Shown here: piece by piece, positions 42,032-53,365 of the stretch | How positions within the stretch are numbered: the stretch's first letter is position 1 | Layout: each line of letters starts with the position of its first letter | Source of the DNA: Mycoplasma sp. Pen4 | GTDB lineage: Bacteria; Bacillota_I; Bacilli_A; Mycoplasmatales; Metamycoplasmataceae | Assembly: GCF_014352955.1 (NCBI RefSeq) | Contig: NZ_CP060691.1 | Coordinates: forward strand, 620,001-684,000 | Reading direction: 5' to 3' | DNA length: 64,000 bases | Translations under genes and position numbers: made by a program | Notes under the pieces: generated by a model | What the model saw: only the letters and a program-made list of their open reading frames with translations | Told to the model about the DNA's origin: nothing | Databases searched by the model: none

Positions 42032-43216
42032 TTATTCACCGTCTCACATGAATGTTTTAGCGACTTCAACTGCTTTAGGATAATCTAGACTGTGACCACC
42101 ATAAACGATTGTATTTCATGAACCATGTGTAGCATTTCCTGGGATGAAAATGTATGATTCTGAGTGATCTTCTTGTGTTCATGAAGGTGTTTCTGATGTT
42201 TTGTTAAATTTAACACCTTTTACATTTGTGTCCATGTTGAAGAATAATTTACCAAATTCATCTTGTTTTTCAATTGACTTTGTTAAATCTTCTAATTTGA
42301 TTTTGTATGGACTTTTTGATTTTGTAAAGTCATCATTGAAATCTGAGATATCATCTCCAACTCTCATAACAACTTTGAATTGAATTTGTTTTCCATTAAT
42401 ATTGATTTTATTTTCGTTAATAAAGTTCATTCTTGTTTCTTTAGAATTTCTTTCTCTAGTTGGTGCTAAATATGGTTTTTCAGCAGATAAATCTACACCT
42501 CTCATTCATCATGAGAAATCGTTAATATATTTATCTTCTAAACCGATATTTTTAAGGTTTTGAATAGTACCTTCTAATTGCGTTAATTGTGTTCTGTTTG
42601 AGTTGAACATTACAACCCCACCTTTATTAAACACGTGTCTAATAAAGTCTAAAGCACCTTGTACTTCAGTTGAGATAGCTTTTGCTGTATATTTTTCAAA
42701 TATTTTTTGACTATGTGTTTTTTGATTTACAAAAAGGTAGTTTTGGTATTTGAAATTATTAAGAACTGTTTCATCAATATCCATAAATGCAACAGGGATA
42801 AATTCGTCACCTTCTGTTTGATCAATTGTTACATTATTGTCATTTACATGCACTTTGTTTGTAACTGCATTAGGTTGTGTAATCATTTTATCGAAAGATA
42901 TTTTTGCTAATTCATATGCTTGTCTTGTTGCGATGTGTTTATCTGCACTTAAAGAGTTTCAAATATTTGATGATGCAGTTGAGCCATATTTTGATGCTGG
43001 AGCACTTTCTGCTGCTCTCTTTTTGATACTTTCAATTGCAATATCTTTTTTGCTACTTTCTTTTTCTAATTCAGTAATTTTATCTTGTAACTCTTTTATT
43101 TTTGCTTTATCATCGTCAGATGTTTTTGAGACTTGACATGAAACTGCTGCTGTTAAAGCGAATAATGAGCTACCTGCTAATGCTGCAGGTAATAAGAATT
43201 TGTTGATTTTTTTCAT
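42032..43216 (-). CDS. HAD acid phosphatase lipoprotein, e(P4)/class B-C type
   Basis: Cell-surface 5'-nucleotidase/acid phosphatase of 394 residues. Lipobox at Cys27, a short coiled coil (about 35-65), then the HAD core: FMDIDETVLNN with nucleophile near residue 146, VVMFNSNR (motif II), and the GDDISDF motif IV. Such lipoproteins dephosphorylate nucleotides and NAD pieces so that nucleosides can be imported, which fits the deo salvage operon nearby. UGA codons read as Trp. A diverged paralogue lies immediately upstream. Confidence 0.88.
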
Positions 43217-43294
43217 TTCTCTCCTTAAATATTCTTGTATTAAATATTATAAAAGAAAGTTTTACGTTGTTGTTATTGTTTCCACATTTTCCAC

Positions 43295-43322
43295 AAAAAA
43301 CCACTCACAATATGCAAGTGGT
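43295..43322 (-). terminator. Terminator of the second e(P4)-like phosphatase
   Basis: AACCACT/AGTGGTT stem with an 11-nt loop and T6 on the minus strand. Confidence 0.7.
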
Positions 43323-43360
43323 TATATTTTTAAATAGAACTTTTATTAGTTTAGTAAAAA

Positions 43361-44641
43361 TTATTGTGCTGGTGTTGCATCAGTAGCAGGTTTTGGAGCT
43401 GGACCTTCTCACATTCAAGTTTTCATTTTTTCAATTGCTCCATCGTATGATACGTAAGCATCAAGAACGTTTTTAACTCATGTTCCATAACTTTCGTTTC
43501 CTGCAATTAAAATGTATGATTCTGCGTGATCTTCAGCTTCTCATGTTTTGCTTGTTGGGTTGTAGTAAACACCCATTAATGCCGGGTCTAAGTTTCCAAA
43601 TAATTTACCATAGTTGTTTGAATCTTTGTTTAATTCAGCAATAATATCTTCTGCAGAAATTGCTTTCTTTCTACCTTCTGGTTTGCTTTTTGAGAAGTTG
43701 TCATTGAAGTCAGAAATATCGTCTCCAATTCTCATTACAACTTTGAATTGAATTGGTGTGCTATTATTGTTAATATCAATTTTTGTTGTATTAACTCTTT
43801 TCATTCTTTCTTCTTTAGAAGATTTTCCATTTGTTGTGTCTCATGGTTTTTCAGCAGATGCATCTACACCTTTCATTCATCATACTCATGATGGCATGTA
43901 TTTTTCATCATAACCGAATTTTTTAAGATTTTCAATTGTACCTTGTTTTTCAGTAGCTTGTTGACGGTTTGAGTTGAACATTACAACCCCACCTTTCGAT
44001 CATACGTATTTCATAAAGTCTACTGCGCCGGCAATGATTTTTGATGAAGCAGATTCAACAAATTCTGTTCATTCTTTTGGATCAAATCCTACATTTTTAA
44101 CAACATTGTAGTTTTGGAAGTTGAAGTTGTTTAATACTGTATCATCAATATCCATGAATACAACAGGAATGAATTTTCCTTCTGTTGGAGCTGTAACAGT
44201 AATTGTATCTCCAACTTGTACTTTATCTAATTCAGCATTAGTTTGTGTAATCATTTTGTCAAATGCATCTTTAGCGAATCTGTATGTTTGTAATCCCATA
44301 ACAGTTTTTTCACTTGAGAATGAGTTCCATAAATCAGAAGTGATTTCTGTTGCGAATCCTCTTTCTGTTGTTAATCTTGCTTTATCAGCTTCAAGTGTAG
44401 CTTTTTCAGAAGTTAATGTAGCAACTTGGCCTTCAAGAGTTGTTTTTTCACCACTAAGTGTTGCGATTTTTCCTTCAAGTTCAGCGATTTTTGCGTCTTT
44501 TGCACCATCTGTTATTGGAGTAGTTGGTTCAACTTTTTCAGTTTTAGTTGTTTCAGTGTTTCCACAAGCAACCATTGATAATGGCATAATAACTGAAGTT
44601 GCACCTGCAACTGGTAAAATGTATTTAATAATTTTTTTCAT
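43361..44641 (-). CDS. HAD acid phosphatase lipoprotein with coiled-coil stalk, e(P4)-like paralogue
   Basis: Paralogue of the gene at 42032 with 426 residues. The lipobox is at Cys26. A coiled coil built from near repeats of the type LEGKIATLSGEKTTLE spans about 53-95, longer than in its neighbour. The HAD core has FMDIDDTVLNN (nucleophile Asp164, acid Asp166), MFNSNR and GDDISDF. The fourth residue of the motif is Asp instead of Glu, a permitted change in HAD enzymes. The tail is Pro/Ala-rich. The two copies probably arose by local duplication and may differ in substrate or in display height from the membrane. Confidence 0.88.
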
Positions 44642-44805
44642 TTATAGTTCTTCCCTTTAATTTTTGATGTTTGTGGTAACTTTTCCACACCTTTATATTA
44701 TTCTTATTTTTGAGATTATTTAATATTTTCACAATATTTATGAAAAAAATTCCACAATTGAAACAAAAGAGTATTTTTTGAACTTTTTTATAGGGTAAAA
44801 GTTAG

Positions 44806-44832
44806 GAAAAAACACCTGAATGTTAGGTGTTT
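44806..44832 (-). terminator. Terminator of the asnA operon
   Basis: AAACACCT/AGGTGTTT stem with a 7-nt loop, followed by TTTT on the minus strand. Confidence 0.8.
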
Positions 44833-44836
44833 GCTA

Positions 44837-45817
44837 TTATAATAATTCAATTCCTTTTTCAAGCATCTCTTCACGGTACTCTTCAGGCCAGTGACTTGCT
44901 TGAACTTCGCCAATATGTGCTTTTTCAAGTAGAAACATACTTACGCGACTTTGACCAATTCCCCCACCAATTGTGAGTGGTAATTTGTTTGTAATAATGT
45001 TCTTATGATATGGTGATAACTCAATTACTTGATCTTTGGTTAAACCGCTTTGTGAAACAATTGAATTTTGATCAACTCTGATTCCCATTGAAGATAATTC
45101 AATTGCATCATCTAAAACTTTTGAGTAAACAATTAAATCACCATTAAGGTTTCAATCATCATAATCAAATGCACGTTGTGAGTGAATTAAACCAGAATCT
45201 AATTTATGACCAATTTGGTAAATGAACACTGCACCGTGTTCTTTTGCAATGAGTCTTTCTCTTTCTGAAATTGTTTTATTTGGATATAAGTTTTCTAATT
45301 CTTGTGCACTAATAAAGAAAATATCTTCTGGTAATTCATCTTCAAGTTGATAATATGTTTCTTTTAAGATTCTTTTTGTATCTTTCAGAACTTGATAAAT
45401 TTTTCTAACAGTTTTCTTAAGGTAATCTAAGTTTCTATCTTTTGCTAAAATTACTTGTTCTCAATCTCATTGATCAACATAATATGAGTGAAGTGCATCT
45501 AAATTTTCCATTTTACGAATGGCATTCATATCTGTATATAAGCCTTCATAAGGAAGAAAGTTATATTTTTTAAGTGCATCACGTTTTCATTTAGCTAATG
45601 AATGAACTACTTCTAATCTTTCTTGATTTTGGTGATCTAAGAATCAAACCGGTTCTTCACCACATAAACCGTCATTTAAACCTGTTTTTTGCGCCACAAA
45701 TAATGGAGCAGTTGCACGAGTTAAATTAAGGTGTTTTTTAAGTTCTTCTTGGAAAATTAATTTTAAATCTTGAATAGCACTTTGTGTTTGTCTAATGTTT
45801 AATTTCGAATGGTACAT
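44837..45817 (-). CDS. asnA: Aspartate-ammonia ligase
   Basis: Makes asparagine from aspartate, ammonia and ATP. The 326 residues match the usual AsnA length. The class II synthetase-like fold shows TRATAPLFV (about 33-41), [12 protein letters not shown] and the C-terminal [10 protein letters not shown] motif 3 (about 288-297). The start [12 protein letters not shown] is typical. UGA codons encode Trp at conserved sites. Last gene of a cluster that includes the smr-like, nicotinamidase-like and fpg genes on the same strand. Confidence 0.93.
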
Positions 45818-45828
45818 AATATTCTCTC

Positions 45829-46134
45829 TTATATTTCTATATCGTTAAATATGTCTTCGATATCTTCATCATCAATTACACCTTCATCTTCGATATAGTA
45901 ATTATTTTGTGTTTCTTTTAGTGTAACTATATAAGCCCCACCATTGTTGAAGATACTATAATTATAATTATTTTTTTCTAGTAATGATTCAAGTGCGGCT
46001 TTTAAGGCACCCGTTCCATTTCCTGTAATAAAGGTAATTGAAGATATTTTATGATTATCTAATTCATATAATTGATTAACTACTTCAATCATTGCTTCTT
46101 CGGTTCTTAGACCGTGTAAATCTACTGTTCTCAT
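45829..46134 (-). CDS. Small Smr-domain protein
   Basis: A 101-residue protein that consists mainly of an Smr domain: DLHGLRTEEAM (about 5-15) and FITGNGTGALKAAL (about 36-49) are the two hallmark motifs. Stand-alone Smr proteins act as nucleases or nucleic acid binders; in MutS2 the domain cleaves collided ribosome mRNAs or DNA. An acidic tail of about 20 residues is unusual. Its start overlaps the end of the upstream nicotinamidase-like gene by 13 bases. Confidence 0.88.
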   Translation of the reverse strand: MRTVDLHGLRTEEAMIEVVNQLYELDNHKISSITFITGNGTGALKAALESLLEKNNYNYSIFNNGGAYIVTLKETQNNYYIEDEGVIDDEDIEDIFNDIEI

Positions 46135-46661
46135 CTTTGAATTTTAACTCCTGATGATTTCATAATTTCTAATGCACTTAAATGTGCTTTTTTAGCTGGA
46201 TGTTCTTTAGTATCAAATGTTGCAACGGCATCATCTAATACAATAACTTGTTTATCTGAATTAATTTTATTTAAGAATGTTTTTAATGTTATTGCAAGGT
46301 TTAAAATGCATATATCAGTGCAACAACCTACAATAATAAATTCATTGTATTGTTCTCATAGAGATGAAGGTAAATCTCAAAAGGCATTTGTTGTGTTTTT
46401 ATAGTAAATTTTATGTGCGAATTGTTTAAGTTCATCTACAATTTCAGATTCATCTGTTCCTGCTAGACAATGTTCTGGATAATATTTCATTTCTAAATCA
46501 TTTTCTGAATGATGATCTGAAACGAATATTGTATCATCGTGATTTTCAATAACGTTTTTAATTGTTGGAATAATTTCACCAATATTTTTAGATGCTAATG
46601 GACCGTGTTTTATAAATCCATTTAACATGTCTACTACTATAACTAAGGGTTTATTATTCAT
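46122..46661 (-). CDS. pncA: Nicotinamidase/isochorismatase-like cysteine hydrolase
   Basis: A 179-residue cytosolic hydrolase. The Asp of VVDMLNGFI (about 9), the metal-binding D.H region (SDHHSEND, about 50) and the catalytic Cys of VGCCTDIC (about 130-137) match the PncA triad, and PEHCLAGT fits the usual PEHCv.GT motif. It probably converts nicotinamide to nicotinate for NAD synthesis. ATG 46661 overlaps the end of fpg by eight bases; an isochorismatase-type role is less likely because of the PncA-type motifs. Confidence 0.82.
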
Positions 46662-47517
46662 TAACTTCCCTTTGACAATTTGGACAATAACTTGTACCAC
46701 GACCATTTGGTGCATTGTCTAATCTCACTTTAACAATTTCTGCACGTTTACATGTACGACATGTTTTACCTTGACGATTATATACATTTAAGTAATGTTG
46801 ATATGAACCCACAACACCGTTCACTGAAGTGTAAGTTTGAACGCTACTTCCACCTAGTTCGATGCTCTTGTCCATTATTTTTTGAGCTATGTTCAAGAGT
46901 TCTTTGAGTTGCTCTTTAGATATTAAATTACATTTTGTCATTGGATATATTTTAGCTAAATGTAAAGTTTCATCAGCATAAATGTTCCCTATTCCAAGTA
47001 CTAAAGATTGATCAAGTAATATTTTTTTAATGCTTACTCTTTTCTTTTGTGTTTTGGCATATAAAGCATCAACATCAACTTCACCCGGAAGATGTGCTAG
47101 GTTTTTTATAGTATATAAATCTCTAGTGTCGTCTTTTTCAATAATATCAAACGCACCAAACATACGAGCATCATTATAAATCATTACTTTATCATTATTT
47201 AAATATCAAAATACATAATCATGTAATAATGGATTTTTTCTACGTTCTTTAACTTGTGCATAGTTATAAATGAAATATTTACCTGACATTCTTAAGTGTG
47301 AAATCACTCTAATTTCTGTATCTAAGTAAAAAACTATGTATTTACCAATGTTTTCTATTTTTGTAATTGTTGTATCTTCAAAAATTTCTTTGAAGTGTTC
47401 AACTGTTGTATTTTTAATTAATTTGTCTTTTAAAACTTCAACTGTTATCACTTTTGAACCTGGAATAATTTTATTCAATGTGTTAGTAACAGTTGTGACT
47501 TCTGGATATTCTGGCAT
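46654..47517 (-). CDS. fpg: Formamidopyrimidine-DNA glycosylase
   Basis: Base-excision repair enzyme removing oxidised purines such as 8-oxoguanine. The 287-residue protein begins MPEYPEV, giving the catalytic Pro2 and Glu3 in a PE.PEV motif. It has the H2TH region (LGIGNIYADETL) and the C-terminal zinc finger C-x2-C...C-x2-C with the conserved NGRGTSYCPNCQ. One UGA (Trp) joins both halves. It heads a compact operon with pncA, smr-like and asnA genes. Confidence 0.95.
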
Positions 47518-47525
47518 TTTACCCC

Positions 47526-50500
47526 TTATGCATTCTTAATTGATTTAATTATTTCTATAACATTTTTAATACTTGTTGACATTATTTGCTTATATCCAAG
47601 CATTTTTAGTGCTTCACGTGCTAATTCTTCATCATTGTTAAAAAGATTTAGTCTTTGTGATTTAGAACATAAATCAATTCATTCTTTTATGTGTAAATTG
47701 TTGTAATCACGTTTAAATCCTAATGGCGATTTTTTAAATGTGATTTTTGAATTTTCTTGATCTTTTTTAATGTAGAAATTATTTTCAAGTTCAAATCTAT
47801 TTGTTTTTTCAATATTTTCATGAGCAGATGGAAATGGTTTATTTAAGATGAATTCAACTAATTTTTGGAATTCTTTCTTATCAATTACGTTCAATTCATC
47901 TGCTAAAATTTCGAATTTTTCATTATATGCTCTATGACTTTTAATTCTTGAAATATCTACAAGAAAGTCAAATTCGTCTTCAAAATTTGTTTCATTATTA
48001 TTTGATAAATCTTTTTCAATAACCACTGTATTATTTAACATGTTTGATTCAATGTTATTGTTTTTTAAAAAATTCATTAAATTATCAAGAACTATTTGTT
48101 TGTTTTTAATTCATTCAGTTGTTCAAATTCTGAATATTTTTCAACCTCTATTTTTAAGTACTTCATTTTTTGAGTAGTCACTATCTCTAAGAATTGGTGA
48201 TTCAATAAATGTGTTTCCATCTATTTCAATACCGATTGAATCTTGGTTTAAATTTTCACTAATTAAAGCAAGGTTAATTTTTAGGTTAGAATTACCTACA
48301 TTAGCAATTGGACTGTAGTTTTTGCTTATAAGGTAGTTATAAACTTCTTTTTGAATGTTAGATGTAAATAAATTTACATCATGTAATTTTTGTTTATCCG
48401 ATTTATTATTTTCAGCTAAGTAAAGAAGATTTTGCATGAAATATAAACCTTTTGAAGAATTTGATTTGATATTAATATCATTATGTTTTAGTGATGAAAC
48501 TACAAAAAGAGTTTCCTTGGCACGAGACATTGCGACATTAATACGTTTATAACCATTTTTTTGGTTAATTGCTCCAAAGTTCATTGAAACTTTTTTAGTT
48601 GTTGGATTTGGACCAAATCCCACTACAAGAATAATGATATCTCTCTCATCACCTTGAACGTTTTCAATGTTTTTGATAAAGAATTTTGTTGGTGAATCAT
48701 GTGAGACAAATTCTTTCATAGAGTTTTGATTTGCAACAAATTGTCTAAGTTTTGTATCTAAGTAGTTTGCCATTTTGATGTTCATTGTAATAACACCAAC
48801 TGTTTTTGATGTTCCAAATTTCTTTTGAATTTGTTTTAACTTTTTAAGTACAGTATCAACATCAATGTCATTTTTGCCATCTTCATAATATCCTTTTGAG
48901 TAAACTAAATGTAATCCAGAATAATCATCATTAAGTCTAGATTCTGGGAATGAAATTAAGTTATTGTTATAAACATTGATATTAGATGGTTGGATTAAAG
49001 ACTCGTATTTAGAACGATAGTGTCATTCTAAATTTATATTTTTCATAAATGATGCAGCAGAATTTAAAACTGAATCATAGGCATCGATGTCATAAATTGT
49101 TGCTTCTTCTTCGTTTTCATCATCAAAAATTTGTTCTTCAAAGAAGTTTGTAGGTGGCAATTGTTCTGAGTCCCCACAGATGATGTATTGTTTTGCTCTA
49201 AGAATTGAAGTTAAAGCATTTTCTGTTTTTATTTGTGAAGCTTCATCAATTATTAAAACATCAAAATCTTGTTCTAAGTCGCTTAAGTAGGTTGAAACTG
49301 ATAGCGGTGACATCATTCAACATTTTTTAATACCTAAAATAACATTACCTGCTTCAGAAATAATTTGTTTAATTGACTTGTGTTTTCTTGATTTAGCTGC
49401 TTCAGCACGAAGAACTAAAATACCATTTTCATCACCTTTAAAATTAGGCAATGATTGAGCACATGCATCAAGTGCATTAGTAATTGAGAGCGTAATTAAT
49501 TTTCTTAGATCAGTTTGAAAATGTTTATGAATTTCATTAAGACTTGATAAGTCTTGATTCAAGTTGTTTTCTTTTAGAATGTTAGTAATTTGTCAATTTA
49601 AATAACTTGATTTAAACGTATTGACAAACTTATCTTTATAACCTTTTGTCTCTAAGGCATTGATGAATTCGGTTAATTGATATTCACTTAATTTATTGTA
49701 CGTAATTGTTTTGTTTAATAAGACAAAGCCATTTTTCTCATTTGCAATTAAATCATCAATGAATGCTAAAACTTCATAATAATTTTTGTGAGCAAAATCA
49801 TAGTTGAAATTATTTTTTAAGAACTCTAAATTTTCATTAATTAAATTTAATAAATTTATCGATTCATGAAGTGAATTATTTGAAATTGGAGCTGTATCTT
49901 TTGTATAGTTAATTGCATAAATAAATTCACTATTATTAAATTTTTCACTTAAATGTTTAAGGTTTGAAACTAAGTTTGAAATTATTGTAATTTTATCTAG
50001 ATCAAAACTAAATGTCAATTTGTCTAAAATAGGTTGACAATTTTCGAAATATGAATTTACTTTTTTAAGTTTTTTAAGTGTCTTTTTAACTTTTTTGTAA
50101 CTATCCAATTTGAAGTACTGACTAATTTCAAAACCTTTAAGTGACTTAAGTTGATGCTTAAATTTCTTATTGAACAATCTTTTGAATTTACCTGGTGCAT
50201 TTTTAATAAAGTTACTTAAAGTCTTAATATTGCTTTGATTTTGATGATATGTAACATCATTATTTTTGTAGATTGATTTAATCTTGTTGTAATTTTTTTC
50301 AACTTGTTTTAAGTATGAGAGTTCATTTATAAAACTAAATTCGTTTTTCTTTAATCATTCAGTCTCATTAAGTAAAATTAATACATTTTCGACTTTTGTA
50401 ATTTCACTGAATAAGTCGTTGTTTTTATCGAGTATTAAATCATTATTACCTAATAAATAATTCATTTGTGCAATTGCTGTTTTTAACTGTGATATAGATG

Positions 50501-51908
50501 TAAAAACATCAGAGAATTGTTTATCAGAAGAGTAATTATACTTGTGTCAATTATTCTCTTGAATTTTATTTGGATAATTTTTAAGGTTTTGATATTTCTT
50601 GATTAAGTCAGTGATTTCAATGAATTCTGTATTGTTATAAACACGCTTAAAGTGGAAGTTATTAAAACCTTGATTAAAATCTGTGATTTCAAGATACATA
50701 TTTACAAGATCAAATAAAGTAATGCTTTGGTCATTATTATTAACTAATATGTTTTTGTATTTTTCAATTTTGTCTGTGTAATTTTTAATACTTTGACTAA
50801 TTTGAGTTTTTTCAACTTCATTGATAAAACGAAGGTTTTTCGCTATCTCATAGTCATGTAAGATATTTGAAGAAAAGTTTGAATAATTAATTTCGGTAGA
50901 ATGTAATCTTAAAAGAAATTTATCTAGTTCTTTTGATTTTAAAGTGTTGTAAACTACATCAACAGCTGCATTTTTTTCTGCAACAAATAAAACCTTTTTA
51001 CCACTAGATATAAGCTCAGAAATAATGTTTGAAATGGTTTGAGATTTACCGGTTCCAGGAGGACCTTGCAATACAAAACTATTACCTTTAATTGCTGCTT
51101 GAATCGCTTTTTCTTGTGTACTATCTGATTCTAAACAATGGAAATAATTAAAATAATCAATGTTATTAATTTCATCATTTGTAGGTAAATCAAAGTCAAA
51201 GTTATTGATTTGTTTACCAATAATTTGTGAGTAAAATGGCGATTTAGTTAACTTGTTTTTATTTTTAATTAAATCATTGTACATTGAGATTCTTGAAAAA
51301 GTGAATATTCCTAAATATCAGTTGTTTTTGATATTTAACTCAAGTTTGGTTTTATTAATTTTTGTTAAATGTTTAAGTAAAACATCAAGTGCTATTTTTA
51401 GATTATCTAAGTTTTTTACATCATTTAATAATTCAGTTGCATATGAAGTTGCATCAATATTTCATTCATTTTTTAATTTATAAAATAGTGATTGATTGAT
51501 TTCAATATTATTAAAATCAACATGCAATAAGGTGTGGTCGTATCTATCATCTTCAAAATGTACTGGTAATAAGAAAATAGGTGAATTAATTTCATTATTT
51601 TCACGGTCTTTTCATTCTAAAATTCCAAATGAAATATTTAAAATGTTTACACCAGTATCTTCAAGTGAAAGACGATTGCTTTTTGAAAATTTATCAATTA
51701 ATTTTGCAAAATCCTTTTGTGGAATTTTTGATGTGAAAATTGTATTGTGATCTATTTTGTTTTTTGCTTTATATTCTTTTAAATCATAAGAGAATGATTC
51801 GTCTTTTGTGACTATGTCATAGATATTTAAGTATTTTTCGCTTTTTAAGTTAATTAGGTTATTTTTTAAACTTGTATCAAGTAGTTTATTAAGTATTTTT
51901 TCAAACAT
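47526..51908 (-). CDS. Large SF1 helicase with C-terminal Vsr-like nuclease domain (DUF4011-type)
   Basis: A cytosolic protein of 1460 residues. The N-terminal 200 residues resemble DUF4011, followed by an SF1 helicase with Walker A QGPPGTGKSQ (about 282-290), a long helical insertion, IIDEAS (about 887-892), GDSEQLPP and VAMSRAKE (about 1125-1132). The C-terminal part has NVGNSNLKINLA, then IGIEIDG, then NRGWKIFRIW, the pattern of the Vsr-like PD-(D/E)XK nucleases fused to such helicases. Similar proteins occur in defence islands and as solitary genes in mycoplasmas. AGAAGGAG precedes ATG 51908. Role in anti-mobile-element defence or repair is inferred. Confidence 0.82.
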
Positions 51909-51978
51909 ATTTCTCCTTCTATATTATTTTATAGTTTTTCATTGATTAATTTCAAAATTAATGGAGTAAAATTCAAAC

Positions 51979-52443
51979 ATGAAAAAGTATGATGATATTT
52001 TCATTTGCACAACCGATACTGTTCCAGGTATCGGTGGCCCTGTAAATAATGAAACTTTAGAATTAATTTATACATTAAAAAAACGTCCATTAAATAAGAA
52101 AGTTATTATCCTAGTTGGTTCAATTGAGCAAGCTCAAAAATTTGCTCAATGAACTAATGAAGCTACCGAATTAGCAAAACAAAAATGACCCGGAGCTGCG
52201 TCAATTATTGTTAATGACCAAGGCTTTAGAATGCCTAATAATCAACTTCTAATAGACTACTTATTAAAAAATGGACCAATATATATGTCATCTGCAAACA
52301 TCTCAGGAGAAAGTGTTATTGATATTAAAAATGCTCATTTAGTCTTTCCTGAAGTTACAAAAATTTATGATTTCGGTCCTGGATCAGGACAACCAAGCAC
52401 AATTTATAACCTAGATACTAATGAAATAATTACTAGAAAATAG
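51979..52443 (+). CDS. tsaC: Short Sua5/TsaC-like threonylcarbamoyl-AMP synthase
   Basis: A YrdC-fold protein of 154 residues that probably makes threonylcarbamoyl-AMP for the t6A modification at tRNA position 37. It has TTDTVPGIGGPV (about 11-22), then KKRPLNKKVIILV, WPGAASIIV, SSANISGE and finally STIYNL, the order of the TsaC/Sua5 family. It is shorter than E. coli TsaC (190) and lacks the Sua5 C-terminal domain. ATG 51979 follows a weak ribosome binding site. It is divergent from the large helicase gene. Confidence 0.85.
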
Positions 52444-52490
52444 TCTTTTTCAGTTTTAAATCACAAAAAAGCATTATTTTTCTAAATATT

Positions 52491-52526
52491 CAGACCAAGT
52501 TGGCTACTTGGTCTGATTTTATTTTT
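52491..52526 (+). terminator. tsaC terminator
   Basis: Perfect 10-bp stem CAGACCAAGT/ACTTGGTCTG and a T-rich tail. Confidence 0.9.
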
Positions 52527-52571
52527 ATTATTAATAATAAAAGGTAGTTTTTAATATATTAAGTAGTAAAA

Positions 52572-52599
52572 TATAATTGACTATTCTAAAAGTCCAATT
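52572..52599 (+). promoter_or_regulatory. Promoter and possible operator of the deo operon
   Basis: A TATAAT at 52572-52577 overlaps an imperfect inverted repeat AATTGACT (52575-52582) / AGTCCAATT (52591-52599). The repeat covers the expected transcription start, suitable for a repressor or a 5' hairpin. A leader of about 75 nt follows up to AAAAGGAG and the deoD start. Confidence 0.4.
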
Positions 52600-52656
52600 G
52601 TCATATATTTGTGATAATTCAAATAAACTAAAATTTAATTTTAAAAAGGAGAAATT

Positions 52657-53361
52657 ATGACACCACACATTAGTGCAAAACAAGGCGAAATTGCTAAAAC
52701 AGTTATTATGCCTGGTGACCCATTAAGAGCGAAATTTATCGCTGAAACATACTTAGACCCAGGATTCAAACTTGTTAATACAGTTAGAAACATGTTTATG
52801 TTTACAGGAACATACAAAGGAAAACCAGTTACAATCGCAGGAAGCGGTATGGGATGTCCATCAATCGGAATTTACTCATACGAATTATTCAAATTCTACG
52901 ATGTAGATAGAATTATCCGTATCGGATCAGCAGGATCATACTTAAAAGATCTTGGATTATATGAAGTTGTATTAGCTTCAGAAGCTATTGCTGACGGAGA
53001 TGCATTCAGAAGATTAGCATTAGGTAAAGAAGGAAACATTGCTTTACCATCAGCAAAATTAAACGAAGAAATTAAAGCTATTGCAGCAGAAAACGGAACA
53101 CCATTAACAGTTGGTAGAGTTCACTCATCAGACGTATTCTACTCAGCAGTTCCTCGTGATGAAAGAATTGCTTCAACAGAAGCTCTTTGTGTTGAAATGG
53201 AATCATACGCATTATTTACAAATGCTGAAGCAACAGGTAAAGAAGCTGCTTGTTTATTAACAATTAGTGATAACTTAATTACAGAAGAATTAACTACAGC
53301 AGAAGAACGTCAATTCGCATTCACAAAAATGATGGAGATTGCTCTTAAATTAGCTAGATAA
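52657..53361 (+). CDS. deoD: Purine-nucleoside phosphorylase DeoD
   Basis: Splits purine (deoxy)nucleosides with phosphate to base plus ribose-1-phosphate. The 234-residue protein shows MTPHISAKQGEIAKTVIMPGDPLRAK at the N-terminus (first 20 residues are diagnostic), GSGMGCPS, IRIGSAG and the late VEMESYALF and TISDN motifs, all hallmarks of the hexameric DeoD type. AAAGGAG lies upstream. First gene of deoD-deoA-deoC, with 4 and 16 bases between genes. Confidence 0.97.
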   Translation: MTPHISAKQGEIAKTVIMPGDPLRAKFIAETYLDPGFKLVNTVRNMFMFTGTYKGKPVTIAGSGMGCPSIGIYSYELFKFYDVDRIIRIGSAGSYLKDLGLYEVVLASEAIADGDAFRRLALGKEGNIALPSAKLNEEIKAIAAENGTPLTVGRVHSSDVFYSAVPRDERIASTEALCVEMESYALFTNAEATGKEAACLLTISDNLITEELTTAEERQFAFTKMMEIALKLAR

Positions 53362-53365
53362 TATT

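Noticed and set aside
41863-42069. Short minus-strand open frame upstream of the lipoprotein at 40695.
   Set aside because: It overlaps the lipoprotein start and the phosphatase gene end, has no ribosome binding site and no sensible protein features.
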